DNA of 6,528 nt from an uncultured Collinsella sp. (lineage in GTDB: Bacteria; Actinomycetota; Coriobacteriia; Coriobacteriales; Coriobacteriaceae), in contig URAQ01000098.1 of the NCBI GenBank assembly GCA_900545875.1, positions 1 through 6,528 of the forward strand, given 5' to 3'. Every line of letters starts with the position of its first letter. Position 1 is the stretch's first letter. A model generated the notes under the pieces. It saw only the letters and a list, made by a program, of their open reading frames with translations. It ran no database searches and had not been told where the DNA came from. Shown piece after piece: positions 1 to 5,119 of the stretch. Made by a program: the position numbers and the translations under genes.

Positions 1-570
1 CTCGCGCCCAGCGTTGGTGACGTAGAGCTTGTCCGAGAACTCGGGGCTATAGGTCTCGCGGAAAGCGGGCTCGGCGTCGTAGCCGGGGAAGAAGACCGAA
101 ATCTTGTTGGACTCGAAATCAATGCCCTCAAAGCTGTCGACGTAGTTGATTGTGTTGTAGTAGACGCTGATCTCGTCGTGGTATTGATGGTCGCGGGCAA
201 GCACGTAGAACTCGTCGAAGCAGCACAGGACGGGGACAGCGCGAGGATCCTCCGAGGCACGGTTCAAGACCTGCTGATACAGCTCCACGTCAATATTGCT
301 CTTATAGATATAGCCGCCGCGATAGATCACGCAAGCTCCGTTGTCGGGACAAAAGGCGAGGCGGTTCTTGATGCCCTCGAACATCTCCTCGAGCTTGGGG
401 GCGGGACGTCCGCTGGCGGGGCAGAATACGATGCCGGCGTCGGCGAGCTTGTCCAGGCGCTCATCAAGACCCTGGGGCAGCACACGCTCGTCGGTCAGCA
501 GCGTCTTGTCCATATCGACGGCGAGAATCTTAATGTTGCCGATGTTGGCGTCCGATTCGTAAGTTTGCAT
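1..570 (-). CDS. Cof-type HAD-superfamily phosphatase, C-terminal part outside window
   Basis: Read on the minus strand from ATG at 570-568 and open to base 1, giving 190 residues with no stop. HAD motif I is D19-M-D21-K-T23-L-L, with the nucleophile and acid/base aspartates. Motif II is the S53-G-R sequence, followed by a D76-N-G-A turn typical of Cof/YidA-like proteins. The cap domain begins after that and includes the run Y137-Y-N-T. Family members usually have about 260-290 residues, so the motif III lysine and the motif IV acidic loop lie outside the window. These are soluble Mg-dependent phosphatases acting on sugar phosphates, nucleotides or FMN-like esters; the substrate cannot be read from this portion. 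The start is supported by AAAGG at 584-580, 9 nt upstream. No signal peptide or membrane segment is visible. It is divergent from argG. Family call is firm; exact function is unknown. Confidence 0.88.
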   Translation of the reverse strand, partial: MQTYESDANIGNIKILAVDMDKTLLTDERVLPQGLDERLDKLADAGIVFCPASGRPAPKLEEMFEGIKNRLAFCPDNGACVIYRGGYIYKSNIDVELYQQVLNRASEDPRAVPVLCCFDEFYVLARDHQYHDEISVYYNTINYVDSFEGIDFESNKISVFFPGYDAEPAFRETYSPEFSDKLYVTNAGRE

Positions 571-605
571 AAAAATGCGCCTTTCGTTTCGAGATTGTTT
601 CAGAC

Positions 606-611
606 GTTATA
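606..611 (-). promoter_or_regulatory. Possible -10 box for the HAD phosphatase gene
   Basis: On the minus strand the hexamer TATAAC matches the consensus -10 at five of six positions and lies 35 nt before the ATG at 570. No convincing -35 hexamer is seen 16-18 nt upstream, so this rests on the -10 match and the location only. Confidence 0.3.
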
Positions 612-680
612 ACCATCAACTAGTAGTCGAGCGTATTTTCGCAGGAATGGTGCGTATTTGCACCACGCTTCACAAAGTAA

Positions 681-695
681 TGAAAAAACTTTTCA
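681..695. promoter_or_regulatory. Perfect palindrome, possible ArgR-like operator
   Basis: TGAAAA (681-686) and TTTTCA (690-695) form perfect 6-bp arms around AAC. It is followed by AT-rich sequence containing TTGAATTT (701-708). The outer TGAA...TTCA resembles the ARG boxes bound by ArgR/AhrC repressors (TGAAT, four A/T, ATTCA). However, this site is one base longer and lacks the inner T/A. ArgR binding is therefore only a suggestion; it could serve either divergent gene or be an AT-rich accident. Confidence 0.3.
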
Positions 696-777
696 GAAAT
701 TTGAATTTGTCGCTTGTGCTGCGGGCACTTTAGCGTAATATAGCGACCATCGAAAACGGAGACGGAAAAACAACCGC

Positions 778-805
778 TTACCGAGGAAAAGGTACCGTTT
801 ACGAT
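778..805 (+). promoter_or_regulatory. Candidate promoter for the argG leader transcript
   Basis: TTACCG (778-783) and TACGAT (800-805) are spaced by 16 nt, 39 nt ahead of the leader ORF start. The -10 sequence TACGAT is the same hexamer seen in the ndk promoter candidate at 4608-4613. An alternative pair further upstream is TTGTGC (714-719) with TAATAT (736-741), also 16 nt apart. Both have weak -35 matches, so neither can be preferred from sequence alone. Confidence 0.3.
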
Positions 806-844
806 ATTAGAATTGCGCCCGGCGATAGGTGAAAGGAGAGGCAG

Positions 845-919
845 ATGCAGTTCGTAACGATCATCACCACTGCAGACAATGCCATCCGACGCCAGCGCGC
901 AATTTCCCGACGACGATAA
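845..919 (+). CDS. Candidate arginine-rich leader peptide upstream of argG (24 aa)
   Basis: A 24-codon ORF starts at ATG 845 behind a strong Shine-Dalgarno sequence (AAAGGAG, 832-838; 6-nt spacing) and ends at TAA 917-919. The peptide begins MQFVTIITTADNAI and then turns sharply basic: Arg at positions 15, 16, 18, 22, 23 and 24, so six of its last ten residues, ending in three consecutive Arg codons. Four of the six Arg codons are CGA, which I did not notice in frame in argG, argH or ndk, where CGC and CGT are used. A short, well-initiated ORF packed with codons for the end product, placed before a biosynthetic gene of that pathway and followed by a terminator-like hairpin, is the signature of ribosome-mediated attenuation. 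Here charged tRNA-Arg would be the signal. The ORF and its ribosome binding site are read directly; the regulatory role is inference. I know of no named family for this peptide. Confidence 0.6.
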   Translation: MQFVTIITTADNAIRRQRAISRRR

Positions 920-991
920 CAATCGTCTCTGTCCGCATGGGGCGAATTGCCTCAACAGAGTCATTTTGAGGTCGTTGGGTTTTAGCACGAC
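912..991 (+). promoter_or_regulatory. Stem-loops between the Arg leader peptide and the attenuator hairpin
   Basis: Three perfect pairings follow the Arg codons. GACGAT (912-917) pairs with ATCGTC (922-927) across an AACA tetraloop; this stem contains the last two Arg codons and reaches into the stop codon. CTCTGT (927-932) pairs with ACAGAG (955-960). GTCGT (971-975) pairs with ACGAC (987-991), and this arm overlaps the 5' arm of the terminator-like hairpin (984-993), so the two are mutually exclusive. They could serve as pause, intermediate and antiterminator structures. This was worked out by eye without energy calculation. Confidence 0.4.
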
Positions 992-1030
992 ATTGCTGCA
1001 TGTTTCTAGGGCATGTATGTGCTGATTTTT
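984..1030 (+). terminator. Candidate attenuator terminator in the argG leader
   Basis: AGCAC (984-988) pairs with GTGCT (1019-1023) and ACAT (990-993) pairs with ATGT (1013-1016). GC (995-996) can extend the stem with GC (1011-1012). Two bases after the stem comes TTTTT (1026-1030). The stem is interrupted by a small internal loop and a bulged T, and the loop is about 14 nt, so it is moderate rather than strong. No upstream plus-strand gene needs a terminator here, which favours premature termination of the argG leader. Confidence 0.42.
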
Positions 1031-1124
1031 GCTATTTAACCTGATATTGCACGGTTTTTGACCTCAAGGTGACTTGCAACTGACCGATGTTCTAACTAGC
1101 TACCAAGGGCGAAAGGAAACAGCC

Positions 1125-2351
1125 ATGAGCAAGGAAAAAGTCGTTCTCGCATATTCCGGTGGTCTTGATACATCCGTATGTGTCAAATGGCTCCAGGACG
1201 AGAAGAATCTCGATGTCGTTTGTGTCTGCGGCAACGTGGGCCAGGAAGAGACCGGACTGGATGCCAAGAAGCAGAAGGCGCTCGACCTGGGCGTTCTCGA
1301 TTGCCAGGTGCTCGACCTGCGCGACGAGTTCTCCGATGAGTTCCTGACCAAAGCCATCGCAGCAAACTCCATGTACGAGAACAAGTACCCGCTGCTCTCC
1401 GCCCTGTCTCGCCCGCTGCTTGCCAAGAAGCTTGTTGAGGTCGCCCACGAGTTTGGCGCGACCTACGTCGCCCACGGCTGCACCGGCAAGGGTAACGACC
1501 AGGTCCGTTTTGAGGCCGCCGTCAAGGCCCTCGACCCCGAGCTCAAGGTTATCGCCCCGGTTCGCGAGTGGGACCTGAAGTGCCGTCCCGACGAGGTCGC
1601 CTATGCCCACGCCCACAACGTGCCGGTTCCCGAGGGTGCCAACGACAACCCCTACTCCATCGACGACAACCTGTGGGGTCGCGCCATCGAGTGCGGTCAC
1701 CTGGAGGACCCTTGGAATGAGCCGCTCGATGACGCTTGGGTTATGACCAAGAACCCCGAGGACACGCCTGACACCCCGACCTATACCGAGATCGAGTTTG
1801 AGGCCGGCAAGCCTGTCGCCGTCGACGGCAAGAAGATGAAGCTCTCCGAGATCGTCATCGCCCTCAACAAGATTTCGGGCGACAACGGCTTTGGCCGTCT
1901 TGACCTGGTCGAGGATCGTCTGGTGGGCCTCAAGAGCCGCGAGTGCTATGAGGTTCCCGGCGCCCTGACGCTCATCACCGCCCACAAGGCGCTCGAGGAC
2001 ATCTGCGTCGAGGGCGACCTGCTCAAGACCAAGATCAAGCTCGAGCAGGATTGGGCCACCGCCGTGTACAACGGCCAGTGGTACAGCCCGCTCAAGAACG
2101 CACTTGACGCGTTTATGGCCGATACCCAGAAGTTCGTCACCGGCACCGTCCGTCTGAAGTTCTTTAAGGGCAACTGCCATGTCGTCGGCCGCAAGAGCCC
2201 GTTTAGCCTCTATGACTACGGTCTGGCTACCTACGATCGTGACACCACGTTTGACGAGAAGGCCAGCGCCGGCTTTATCGAGATCGACACGCTGTCGCTC
2301 AAGACGTGGGCAAAGGTCCAGGGCCCCAGCTCTGCTGCTGCCCAGGCCTAG
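1125..2351 (+). CDS. argG: Argininosuccinate synthase
   Basis: Cytoplasmic enzyme that joins citrulline and aspartate, with ATP cleaved to AMP and PPi, to give argininosuccinate, the penultimate step of arginine synthesis. The 408-residue product matches the usual length of the short bacterial type (about 400). The N-terminal PP-loop ATP site is A9-Y-S-G-G-L-D-T-S17. The citrulline/aspartate-binding segment includes M83-Y-E-N-K-Y-P-L and S95-R-P-L. The signature H117-G-C-T-G-K-G-N-D-Q-V-R-F-E130 is intact, as are I143-A-P-V-R-E-W and the Y177-S-I-D-D-N-L-W-G-R segment through the ECGHLEDPW motif. ATG 1125 is chosen because AAAGGA (1112-1117) lies 7 nt upstream and the protein then starts as the family does. 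An in-frame TTG at 1074 would add 17 unconserved residues and has no ribosome binding site. Expression is probably controlled through the long leader. All key residues seen are present. Confidence 0.98.
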   Translation: MSKEKVVLAYSGGLDTSVCVKWLQDEKNLDVVCVCGNVGQEETGLDAKKQKALDLGVLDCQVLDLRDEFSDEFLTKAIAANSMYENKYPLLSALSRPLLAKKLVEVAHEFGATYVAHGCTGKGNDQVRFEAAVKALDPELKVIAPVREWDLKCRPDEVAYAHAHNVPVPEGANDNPYSIDDNLWGRAIECGHLEDPWNEPLDDAWVMTKNPEDTPDTPTYTEIEFEAGKPVAVDGKKMKLSEIVIALNKISGDNGFGRLDLVEDRLVGLKSRECYEVPGALTLITAHKALEDICVEGDLLKTKIKLEQDWATAVYNGQWYSPLKNALDAFMADTQKFVTGTVRLKFFKGNCHVVGRKSPFSLYDYGLATYDRDTTFDEKASAGFIEIDTLSLKTWAKVQGPSSAAAQA

Positions 2352-2367
2352 CGCCTCCTTCCCTTGG

Positions 2368-2429
2368 TATCCGCGCGGCCCATCCGCGTGATACATAACG
2401 GGCGCACGGGGTCCCTACCTTTCGTTATG
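2368..2429 (+). other. Two adjacent stem-loops in the argG 3' untranslated region
   Basis: TATCCGCG (2368-2375) pairs with CGCG (2385-2388) and GATA (2390-2393), leaving one bulged T and a 9-nt loop. Directly abutting it, CATAACG (2394-2400) pairs perfectly with CGTTATG (2423-2429) around a 22-nt G/C-rich loop. A further small stem, GCCGC/GCGGC with loop ACCT, lies at 2484-2497. None is followed by a T tract. They may stabilise the argG message 3' end or belong to a small structured RNA. No known riboswitch or tRNA shape is recognised. Confidence 0.4.
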
Positions 2430-2504
2430 CTTGCTGACACTTCTTAACATCGGTGGCCCCTACGTTCCGCCCGCATATATGACGCCGCACCTGCGGCTGA
2501 GTCC

Positions 2505-2539
2505 GAGCCCCGCCGGGGTTGTCCGGCGGGGCTCTTTCT
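2505..2539 (+). terminator. Strong intrinsic terminator after argG
   Basis: GAGCCCCGCCGG (2505-2516) and CCGGCGGGGCTC (2523-2534) form a perfect 12-bp GC-rich stem with a 6-nt loop, followed by TTTCT. It lies about 150 nt beyond the argG stop and separates argG from the small ORF and argH. Confidence 0.92.
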
Positions 2540-2586
2540 ATCGATTTGACGGCCTTGTGCCTATGTATATCTGAGGAGTACCTACT

Positions 2587-2757
2587 ATGATTGATGCTAT
2601 CGCTCACGCTTTGCTTTCTCTTTCCCCTGAGCTCGATACCGCCAAGGTGGAGGAGGTCCCCATGAGCCTGAAGGCTTGGATTGACGGTTCGCAGGGCAAC
2701 ATCCGGAGGGAGTCGATGGGCGCCAAGTGCATGGTGCGTCACTTCTTTTCGAATTAA
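2587..2757 (+). CDS. Hypothetical small protein between argG and argH (56 aa)
   Basis: ATG 2587 to TAA 2755 encodes 56 residues, with a textbook Shine-Dalgarno sequence GAGGAG (2573-2578) 8 nt upstream. The protein starts MIDAIAHALLSLSPELDTAK, an amphipathic helix-like stretch. It continues with an acidic patch (VEEVP), a WIDG segment at about residue 31 and a basic C-terminal half (NIRRES, then a GAKCMVRHFF segment). No membrane span or signal peptide is visible and I recognise no family. It begins 48 nt after the argG terminator stem, so it needs its own promoter. TTGACG (2546-2551) and TATATC (2566-2571) are nearby but only 14 nt apart, too close for a normal pair. Codon choice is mixed at the N-terminus (GCT, TTG, CTT, TCT) and more typical later. 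It could be a real small protein or a leader for argH. Strong initiation signals support translation; its function is unknown. Confidence 0.6.
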   Translation: MIDAIAHALLSLSPELDTAKVEEVPMSLKAWIDGSQGNIRRESMGAKCMVRHFFSN

Positions 2758-2823
2758 TGCTCTAGCCCCGTGTGTGGCGGGGGATGTACAAAACTAACAG
2801 TTGGTAAATCGCTTTAGCGTCAG

Positions 2824-2857
2824 GGCGCGCCGCTTTGTGCGCCGATGTTTTGGTTTT
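2824..2857 (+). terminator. Terminator-like hairpin in the argH leader (weak)
   Basis: GGCGCGC (2824-2830) pairs with GTGCGCC (2837-2843) with one G-U pair and a 6-nt loop. The interrupted T stretch that follows (TTTT at 2848-2851 and TTTT at 2854-2857) begins 4 nt after the stem, which is not ideal. A second short stem, CCCCG/CGGGG (2766-2770 and 2778-2782), lies upstream. The hairpin lies 20-54 nt before argH. It could terminate the small-ORF transcript partially or act as an argH attenuator. Confidence 0.3.
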
Positions 2858-2877
2858 AGATGAAAGGGGACGGTCCC

Positions 2878-4308
2878 ATGGCTCTTTGGGGTGGTCGTTT
2901 TGAGGCGGGCGTGGCCGAGGTCACGCAGGAGTTTGGCGCGTCGCTGCCGGTCGATAAGCATCTCTATAAGCAGGATATTGCCGGCTCTAAGGCCCATGCC
3001 AAGATGCTGGCCGCCCAGGGCATCATTAGTGCCGAGGATGAGCAAGCGATTGCCGAGGGCCTGAGCGGAATCGAGCAGGATATCGATGCCGGCAACTTTA
3101 CCTTCGACATCAACGACGAGGACATTCATATGTCCATCGAGAGCGAGCTGACACGTCGCATTGGCGAGGCGGGCAAGCGCCTACATACCGGACGTTCGCG
3201 CAACGACCAGGTGGCGACCGATACCCGCCTGGGCGTCAAGGCGCTGGCCAAGGAGCTTATGGAGGCCAATCTTTCGCTGCGCCATGTGCTGGTGGATGCG
3301 GCTAAGAAGTACGACAAGGTCATTCTTCCCGGCTACACGCACATGCAGCACGCCCAGCCTGTGTTGTTATCGCATCATCTGCTGGCGTATTCCTGGATGT
3401 TCGCGCGCGACTTTACGCGCCTGAAGGCCGCTTTCGATGCCGCGGATAACTGCCCATTGGGTGCCGCAGCGCTTGCCGGTACGAGCTATCCGCTCGATCG
3501 CCAGATGACGGCTGCTGAGCTTGGCTTTGCTGGTGTGATTCCCAACTCGCTCGACGCCGTTTCCGACCGCGACTTCCTGCTCGACCTGCATTACGCCGGC
3601 TCCGTTATGGCAATGCACCTGTCGCGCCTCTCCGAGGAGATCGTGCTGTGGTCGAGCTCCGAGTTTGGCTTTATTACGCTTTCCGACTCGTACTCTACCG
3701 GCTCGTCCATCATGCCGCAAAAGAAGAACCCCGACTTTGCGGAACTTATCCGCGGCAAGAGCGGTCGCGTGTACGGCAACCTGGTGCAGCTGCTCGTGAC
3801 CATGAAGGGCCTGCCGCTCGCCTATAACAAGGATCTGCAGGAGGATAAGGAGGGCGCGCTCGATACCGCCCATACCCTCATGCAGTGTCTGTCCGTTATG
3901 GCCGGCATGATCTCGACCTGGACCGTCAACGAGGATGCCATGGCGCGCGAGTGCGGCGTTGGTCACCTGGCGGCCACCGACGTTGCCGATTACCTGGCAA
4001 AGCGCGGCCTGCCGTTCCGCGAGGCACACGCCGTGGTGGGTCACCTGGTCCTGATGTGCGAGAAGCGCGGTTGCAATCTTGAGGATCTGCCGTTTGAGGT
4101 GTTTCAGGAAGCAAGCCCGCTCTTTGAGCACGATATTACCGAGGCACTCGATATTCCTTCGATCGTTGCCGCGCGTACGACCGAGGGCGGTACCGCTCCT
4201 GCCGCCGTTGCCTTGCAGCTGGAGCGCGCCAAGGCACAGCTTTCGGCCGACGAGGGCGTGTTTGGTTCTCTGACCAAGGTCGTCGAGATGGGTCACGGGG
4301 CGAACTAA
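2878..4308 (+). CDS. argH: Argininosuccinate lyase
   Basis: Cytoplasmic homotetrameric enzyme of the fumarase/aspartase superfamily that splits argininosuccinate into arginine and fumarate, the last step of arginine synthesis. The 476-residue product is within the usual 455-480 range. It opens with the family's typical M-A-L-W-G-G-R-F. The substrate-binding segment H103-T-G-R-S-R-N-D-Q-V is intact. G152-Y-T-H-M-Q-H-A-Q-P carries catalytic His155. The superfamily signature G275-S-S-I-M-P-Q-K-K-N-P-D286 carries the serine loop (Ser276 aligns with the catalytic serine of duck delta-crystallin by my count), followed by Lys282, Asn284 and Glu289. ATG 2878 is preferred because GGGGA (2866-2870) lies 7 nt upstream and the conserved N-terminus starts there. 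The in-frame ATG 2860 would add six residues that consist of the ribosome binding site itself. It follows the small ORF by 120 nt and ends in its own terminator. Confidence 0.98.
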   Translation: MALWGGRFEAGVAEVTQEFGASLPVDKHLYKQDIAGSKAHAKMLAAQGIISAEDEQAIAEGLSGIEQDIDAGNFTFDINDEDIHMSIESELTRRIGEAGKRLHTGRSRNDQVATDTRLGVKALAKELMEANLSLRHVLVDAAKKYDKVILPGYTHMQHAQPVLLSHHLLAYSWMFARDFTRLKAAFDAADNCPLGAAALAGTSYPLDRQMTAAELGFAGVIPNSLDAVSDRDFLLDLHYAGSVMAMHLSRLSEEIVLWSSSEFGFITLSDSYSTGSSIMPQKKNPDFAELIRGKSGRVYGNLVQLLVTMKGLPLAYNKDLQEDKEGALDTAHTLMQCLSVMAGMISTWTVNEDAMARECGVGHLAATDVADYLAKRGLPFREAHAVVGHLVLMCEKRGCNLEDLPFEVFQEASPLFEHDITEALDIPSIVAARTTEGGTAPAAVALQLERAKAQLSADEGVFGSLTKVVEMGHGAN

Positions 4309-4350
4309 CGCTGCCGTGGTGCTTACCTTGCTTGCCATATCTTGCCTGTA

Positions 4351-4380
4351 CGGGCGTCCGCTACAGCGGGCGTCCGTTTT
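4351..4380 (+). terminator. Intrinsic terminator after argH
   Basis: CGGGCGTCCGC (4351-4361) pairs with GCGGGCGTCCG (4366-4376) through an 11-bp stem containing two G-U pairs, closed by a TACA tetraloop and followed by TTTT. The two arms also share the 9-mer GGGCGTCCG as a direct repeat. It lies 42 nt after the argH stop. Confidence 0.88.
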
Positions 4381-4544
4381 GTTATGGAGGGGGGCTTGTC
4401 GAGAACTTTTGTAGGACCTTTGCTCAGGTTGTGAAGGGGGCGCGCTCGCGGGCAGCAATCGACCGTCTGTTCTGTTCGTTGCAGTTGGAAGTGGGTCGGA
4501 TGCTACGCTAGTCGAGCTTCGAAACAGAAGTGACACATATGGAA

Positions 4545-4574
4545 CGCTTCAATAAATTGCAGCGCTTCAATAAA
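4545..4574. repeat. 12-bp tandem direct repeat upstream of the ndk promoter
   Basis: CGCTTCAATAAA occurs at 4545-4556 and again at 4563-4574, an 18-bp period, ending about 10 bp before the -35 position of the ndk promoter candidate. Placement suggests paired binding sites for an activator or repressor. The repeat is also in frame within a 16-codon ORF (ATG 4539 to TAA 4587, peptide MERFNKLQRFNKQLFV), but no good ribosome binding site precedes it, so a DNA site is more likely. Confidence 0.55.
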
Positions 4575-4584
4575 CAGCTTTTTG

Positions 4585-4613
4585 TTTAACTGCAGCTAAA
4601 ACTCTGTTACGAT
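4585..4613 (+). promoter_or_regulatory. Candidate extended -10 promoter of ndk
   Basis: TACGAT (4608-4613) is preceded by TG at 4605-4606, the extended -10 arrangement. A weak -35 match, TTTAAC (4585-4590), lies 17 nt upstream. Transcription would start near 4620, giving a 5' leader of about 55 nt. Perfect 7-bp arms AACTGCA (4588-4594) and TGCAGTT (4613-4619) bracket the spacer and -10, and could form an operator; a further TGCAGTT is at 4480-4486. Confidence 0.5.
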
Positions 4614-4676
4614 GCAGTTCAGGCGGGTGCCGGAATGGGACTTGGGCACGCGCGAACCTACTTGAAAGGCTACCTT

Positions 4677-5081
4677 ATGGCTATCGAGAAGACCTTCATC
4701 ATGATTAAGCCCGACGCCGTGCGCGATCGCAAGATCGGCGAGATCGTTGCTCGTATTGAGCGCAGCGGCCTTGTTATCGAGCGCATGGAGATGACCACGC
4801 TTGACCGTGCCACCGTCGAGGAGCACTATGCCCACCTGGCCGATAAGCCCTTCTTTGGCGGTATTTGCGACTTTATGACGAGCGGTCCGGTCGTCAAGAT
4901 GGTCGTTTCCGGTCTTTCCGCCGTCTCCAAGATGCGTACCCTCATGGGCGCTACCAACCCGCTTGATGCCGCTCCTGGCACCATCCGCGGCGACTTTGCC
5001 GTCGATGTCAACGCCAACGTGATCCATGGCTCCGATTGCCTGGAGAACGCCGAGATCGAGATCAAGCGTTTCTTTGGCTAA
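4677..5081 (+). CDS. ndk: Nucleoside diphosphate kinase
   Basis: Transfers the gamma phosphate of ATP to nucleoside diphosphates through a phosphohistidine intermediate, keeping the NTP and dNTP pools balanced. At 134 residues it has the usual bacterial length (about 135-150). Visible catalytic and binding residues are Lys11 in the F-I-M-I-K-P-D start, Tyr51, Phe59, Arg87, Thr93 in L-M-G-A-T-N-P, Arg104 in G-T-I-R-G-D-F, Asn114 and the phosphorylated His117 in N-V-I-H-G-S-D-C. The residue after HGSD is Cys121, where Ser is typical; Ser119 is kept, so activity should be unaffected. ATG 4677 is chosen for GAAAGG at 4664-4669 (7-nt spacing) and the conserved M-A-I-E-K-T-F start; the upstream in-frame ATG 4635 adds 14 unconserved residues. 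It is monocistronic, has its own promoter and terminator, and is convergent with rpiB. Confidence 0.97.
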   Translation: MAIEKTFIMIKPDAVRDRKIGEIVARIERSGLVIERMEMTTLDRATVEEHYAHLADKPFFGGICDFMTSGPVVKMVVSGLSAVSKMRTLMGATNPLDAAPGTIRGDFAVDVNANVIHGSDCLENAEIEIKRFFG

Positions 5082-5083
5082 AC

Positions 5084-5105
5084 CAGCTTTGACTCCTTAA
5101 AGCTG
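5084..5105 (+). other. Stem-loop just after ndk sharing its loop with the terminator
   Basis: CAGCTTT (5084-5090) and AAAGCTG (5099-5105) form a perfect 7-bp stem around the loop GACTCCTT (5091-5098), starting 2 nt after the ndk stop. The same 8-nt loop is found in the following terminator (5131-5138). No T tract follows this first hairpin, so it is not itself a terminator. Confidence 0.6.
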
Positions 5106-5119
5106 TTAGCGTGTGGCTT

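Larger units (their letters stand above)
571..1124. other. Long divergent regulatory region between the HAD gene and argG
   Basis: These 554 bases contain no convincing protein gene of normal size. The part from about 640 to 820 is clearly more AT-rich than the surrounding genes. It holds, in order, the HAD promoter region, a 15-bp palindrome (681-695), a candidate plus-strand promoter (778-805), an Arg-rich leader ORF (845-919), several small hairpins (912-991), a terminator-like hairpin with five T residues (984-1030) and the argG ribosome binding site (AAAGGA at 1112-1117). The size and structure suggest a long, regulated argG 5' leader. Confidence 0.6.
4381..4676 (+). other. ndk upstream region without a supported gene
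   Basis: This stretch separates the argH terminator from ndk. Its first part (4381-4530) shows no ORF with a ribosome binding site and no clear structure. From 4539 it becomes AT-rich and contains a 12-bp tandem repeat, the ndk promoter candidate and an inverted repeat bracketing the -10 box. The ndk ribosome binding site GAAAGG is at 4664-4669. Confidence 0.6.

Noticed and set aside
620..988. Minus-strand open frame of 122 codons (GTG 988, or 115 codons from ATG 964) upstream of the HAD gene
   Set aside because: No ribosome binding site before either start, codon use unlike neighbouring genes (TTA, TTG, AGA, CGA), no recognisable motif, and it overlaps the argG leader elements. A poorly conserved or acquired gene cannot be excluded, but there is no positive support.
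1074..1124. In-frame TTG extension of argG by 17 residues
   Set aside because: No ribosome binding site precedes it and the family begins at the MSKEKVVLAYSGG start, which has a good site.
1092..2396. 434-codon open frame on the minus strand covering all of argG
   Set aside because: It mirrors argG. Long antisense frames arise readily in GC-rich genes with biased third positions; the translation is low-complexity (rich in L, V, G, D) with no motif, and argG is unmistakable.
2368..2429. Possible tRNA or known riboswitch in the argG 3' region
   Set aside because: The stems do not form a cloverleaf, there is no T-loop or CCA-like end, and no familiar riboswitch core could be recognised.
2546..2571. 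TTGACG/TATATC promoter for the small ORF
   Set aside because: The hexamers are only 14 nt apart, too close for a standard promoter; noted but not listed as a feature.
4384..4434. 16-codon ORF just after the argH terminator
   Set aside because: No ribosome binding site, and it starts only 4 nt after the terminator T tract; no regulatory context.
3367..4536. 389-codon open frame on the minus strand opposite argH
   Set aside because: Same kind of antisense shadow. It runs across the argH terminator and has no ribosome binding site or recognisable family.
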